Positions 63,820 through 64,000 of a stretch of DNA of 64,000 nucleotides are shown here, piece by piece; position 1 is the stretch's first letter, and the number at the start of each line of letters is the position of its first letter. The position numbers and the translations under genes are program-made. The DNA is from Gammaproteobacteria bacterium (GTDB lineage: Bacteria > Pseudomonadota > Gammaproteobacteria > UBA4575), in assembly GCA_028279275.1 (NCBI GenBank), contig JANQOB010000020.1, positions 124,001 to 188,000 of the forward strand, written 5' to 3'. The notes under the pieces were generated by a model that saw nothing but the letters and a program-made list of their open reading frames with translations, ran no database searches and was not told where the DNA came from.

Positions 63820-64000
63820 TTAATCACTGATTGAATTTGTTATCGCTCTGTATAGCGCCTGCTCCCATTCCATGTCAATTACGTCGTAGGCAATGGGCCG
63901 TGCACTGTGGTGTGCGATTACAACATTTTCATTACGGTTGATGTAAATACCTTGGCCAAAAATACCAGTAGCCCTGAAAGCATCTTTTTCCATCAACCAC
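63820..64000 (-). CDS. Serine hydrolase (beta-lactamase class C-like), C-terminal end
   Basis: The last 59 codons of a gene entering from the right edge, which I translated directly. The peptide contains FRATGIFGQGIYINRNENVV followed by IAHHSARPIAYDV, characteristic of the C-terminal part of serine hydrolases of the class C beta-lactamase fold (EstB and 6-aminohexanoate-dimer hydrolase relatives). The active-site Ser-x-x-Lys and Tyr lie outside the window, so neither activity nor substrate can be judged. Confidence 0.75.
   Translation of the reverse strand, partial: WLMEKDAFRATGIFGQGIYINRNENVVIAHHSARPIAYDVIDMEWEQALYRAITNSISD

Noticed and set aside
1..64000. CRISPR arrays, tRNA or rRNA genes, insertion sequences and phage genes
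   Set aside because: I looked for spaced repeats, cloverleaf sequences, transposase motifs and integrase genes and saw none.

Overview
The window is AT-rich bacterial chromosome. Gram-negative character is shown by a beta-barrel porin, a TonB-dependent receptor, lipoproteins and Wza/Wzz-type export. The metG-mrp, metG-rnf-nth and dcd neighbourhoods and a fructokinase very close to E. coli Mak point to a gammaproteobacterium. Sulfotransferases and putative polysaccharide lyases suggest a marine or biofilm lifestyle. I cannot name a genus. There are no rRNA genes, tRNA genes, insertion sequences or CRISPR arrays that I can see.

Layout. (1) 1-12 kb: the N-terminal part of a class III nucleotidyl cyclase, a small secreted protein, a cysteine-containing porin, a Bcp-type peroxiredoxin, a cobalamin-riboswitch operon (btuB plus PduO-type adenosyltransferase), a second class III cyclase with a membrane anchor, and a convergent four-gene MacAB/DevBCA-like efflux operon. 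(2) 12-50 kb: a large exopolysaccharide (EPS) island. It begins after a mak fructokinase gene with Wza-like export protein, outer-membrane barrel, Wzz-like chain-length protein and a BY-kinase. A seven-gene nucleotide-sugar cassette follows, starting with glucose-1-phosphate cytidylyltransferase. Next come glycosyltransferases, two sulfotransferases, a decayed sulfotransferase, two beta-propeller proteins resembling polysaccharide lyases, Wzx, Wzy, an AsnB-like amidotransferase, a two-domain oxidoreductase, a heparinase II/III protein, an AlgD-like GDP-mannose dehydrogenase and a WbaP-type initiating transferase. (3) 50-57 kb: an FMN glutamate-synthase-like protein and an operon of acetolactate synthase, aldehyde dehydrogenase and malic enzyme. 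(4) 57-64 kb: housekeeping genes (nth, a shortened rnfB-like ferredoxin, metG, mrp, an LEA14-like lipoprotein, dcd), an HxlR regulator with tandem operators opposite a tautomerase, and the end of a serine hydrolase.

How it fits together. The EPS genes can be read as one assembly line: WbaP loads the first sugar on undecaprenyl phosphate, glycosyltransferases extend it, AlgD supplies an acidic GDP-sugar, the CDP-type cassette supplies an unusual modified sugar, and sulfotransferases could sulfate the polymer. Wzx flips the unit, Wzy polymerises it, and Wzz, the kinase, Wza and the barrel control length and export. Heparinase-like and propeller proteins could trim or degrade it.

The least expected signals are regulatory. 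Palindromes matching the CRP consensus (TGTGA-N6-TCACA or close) sit in intergenic regions throughout the EPS island, and the same window holds two class III cyclases. This suggests a cAMP-controlled matrix regulon. Other points are a terminator-like hairpin inside the first EPS coding region, tandem 17-bp operators 22 bp apart at the HxlR gene, and a sugar cassette that lacks a recognisable 4,6-dehydratase.
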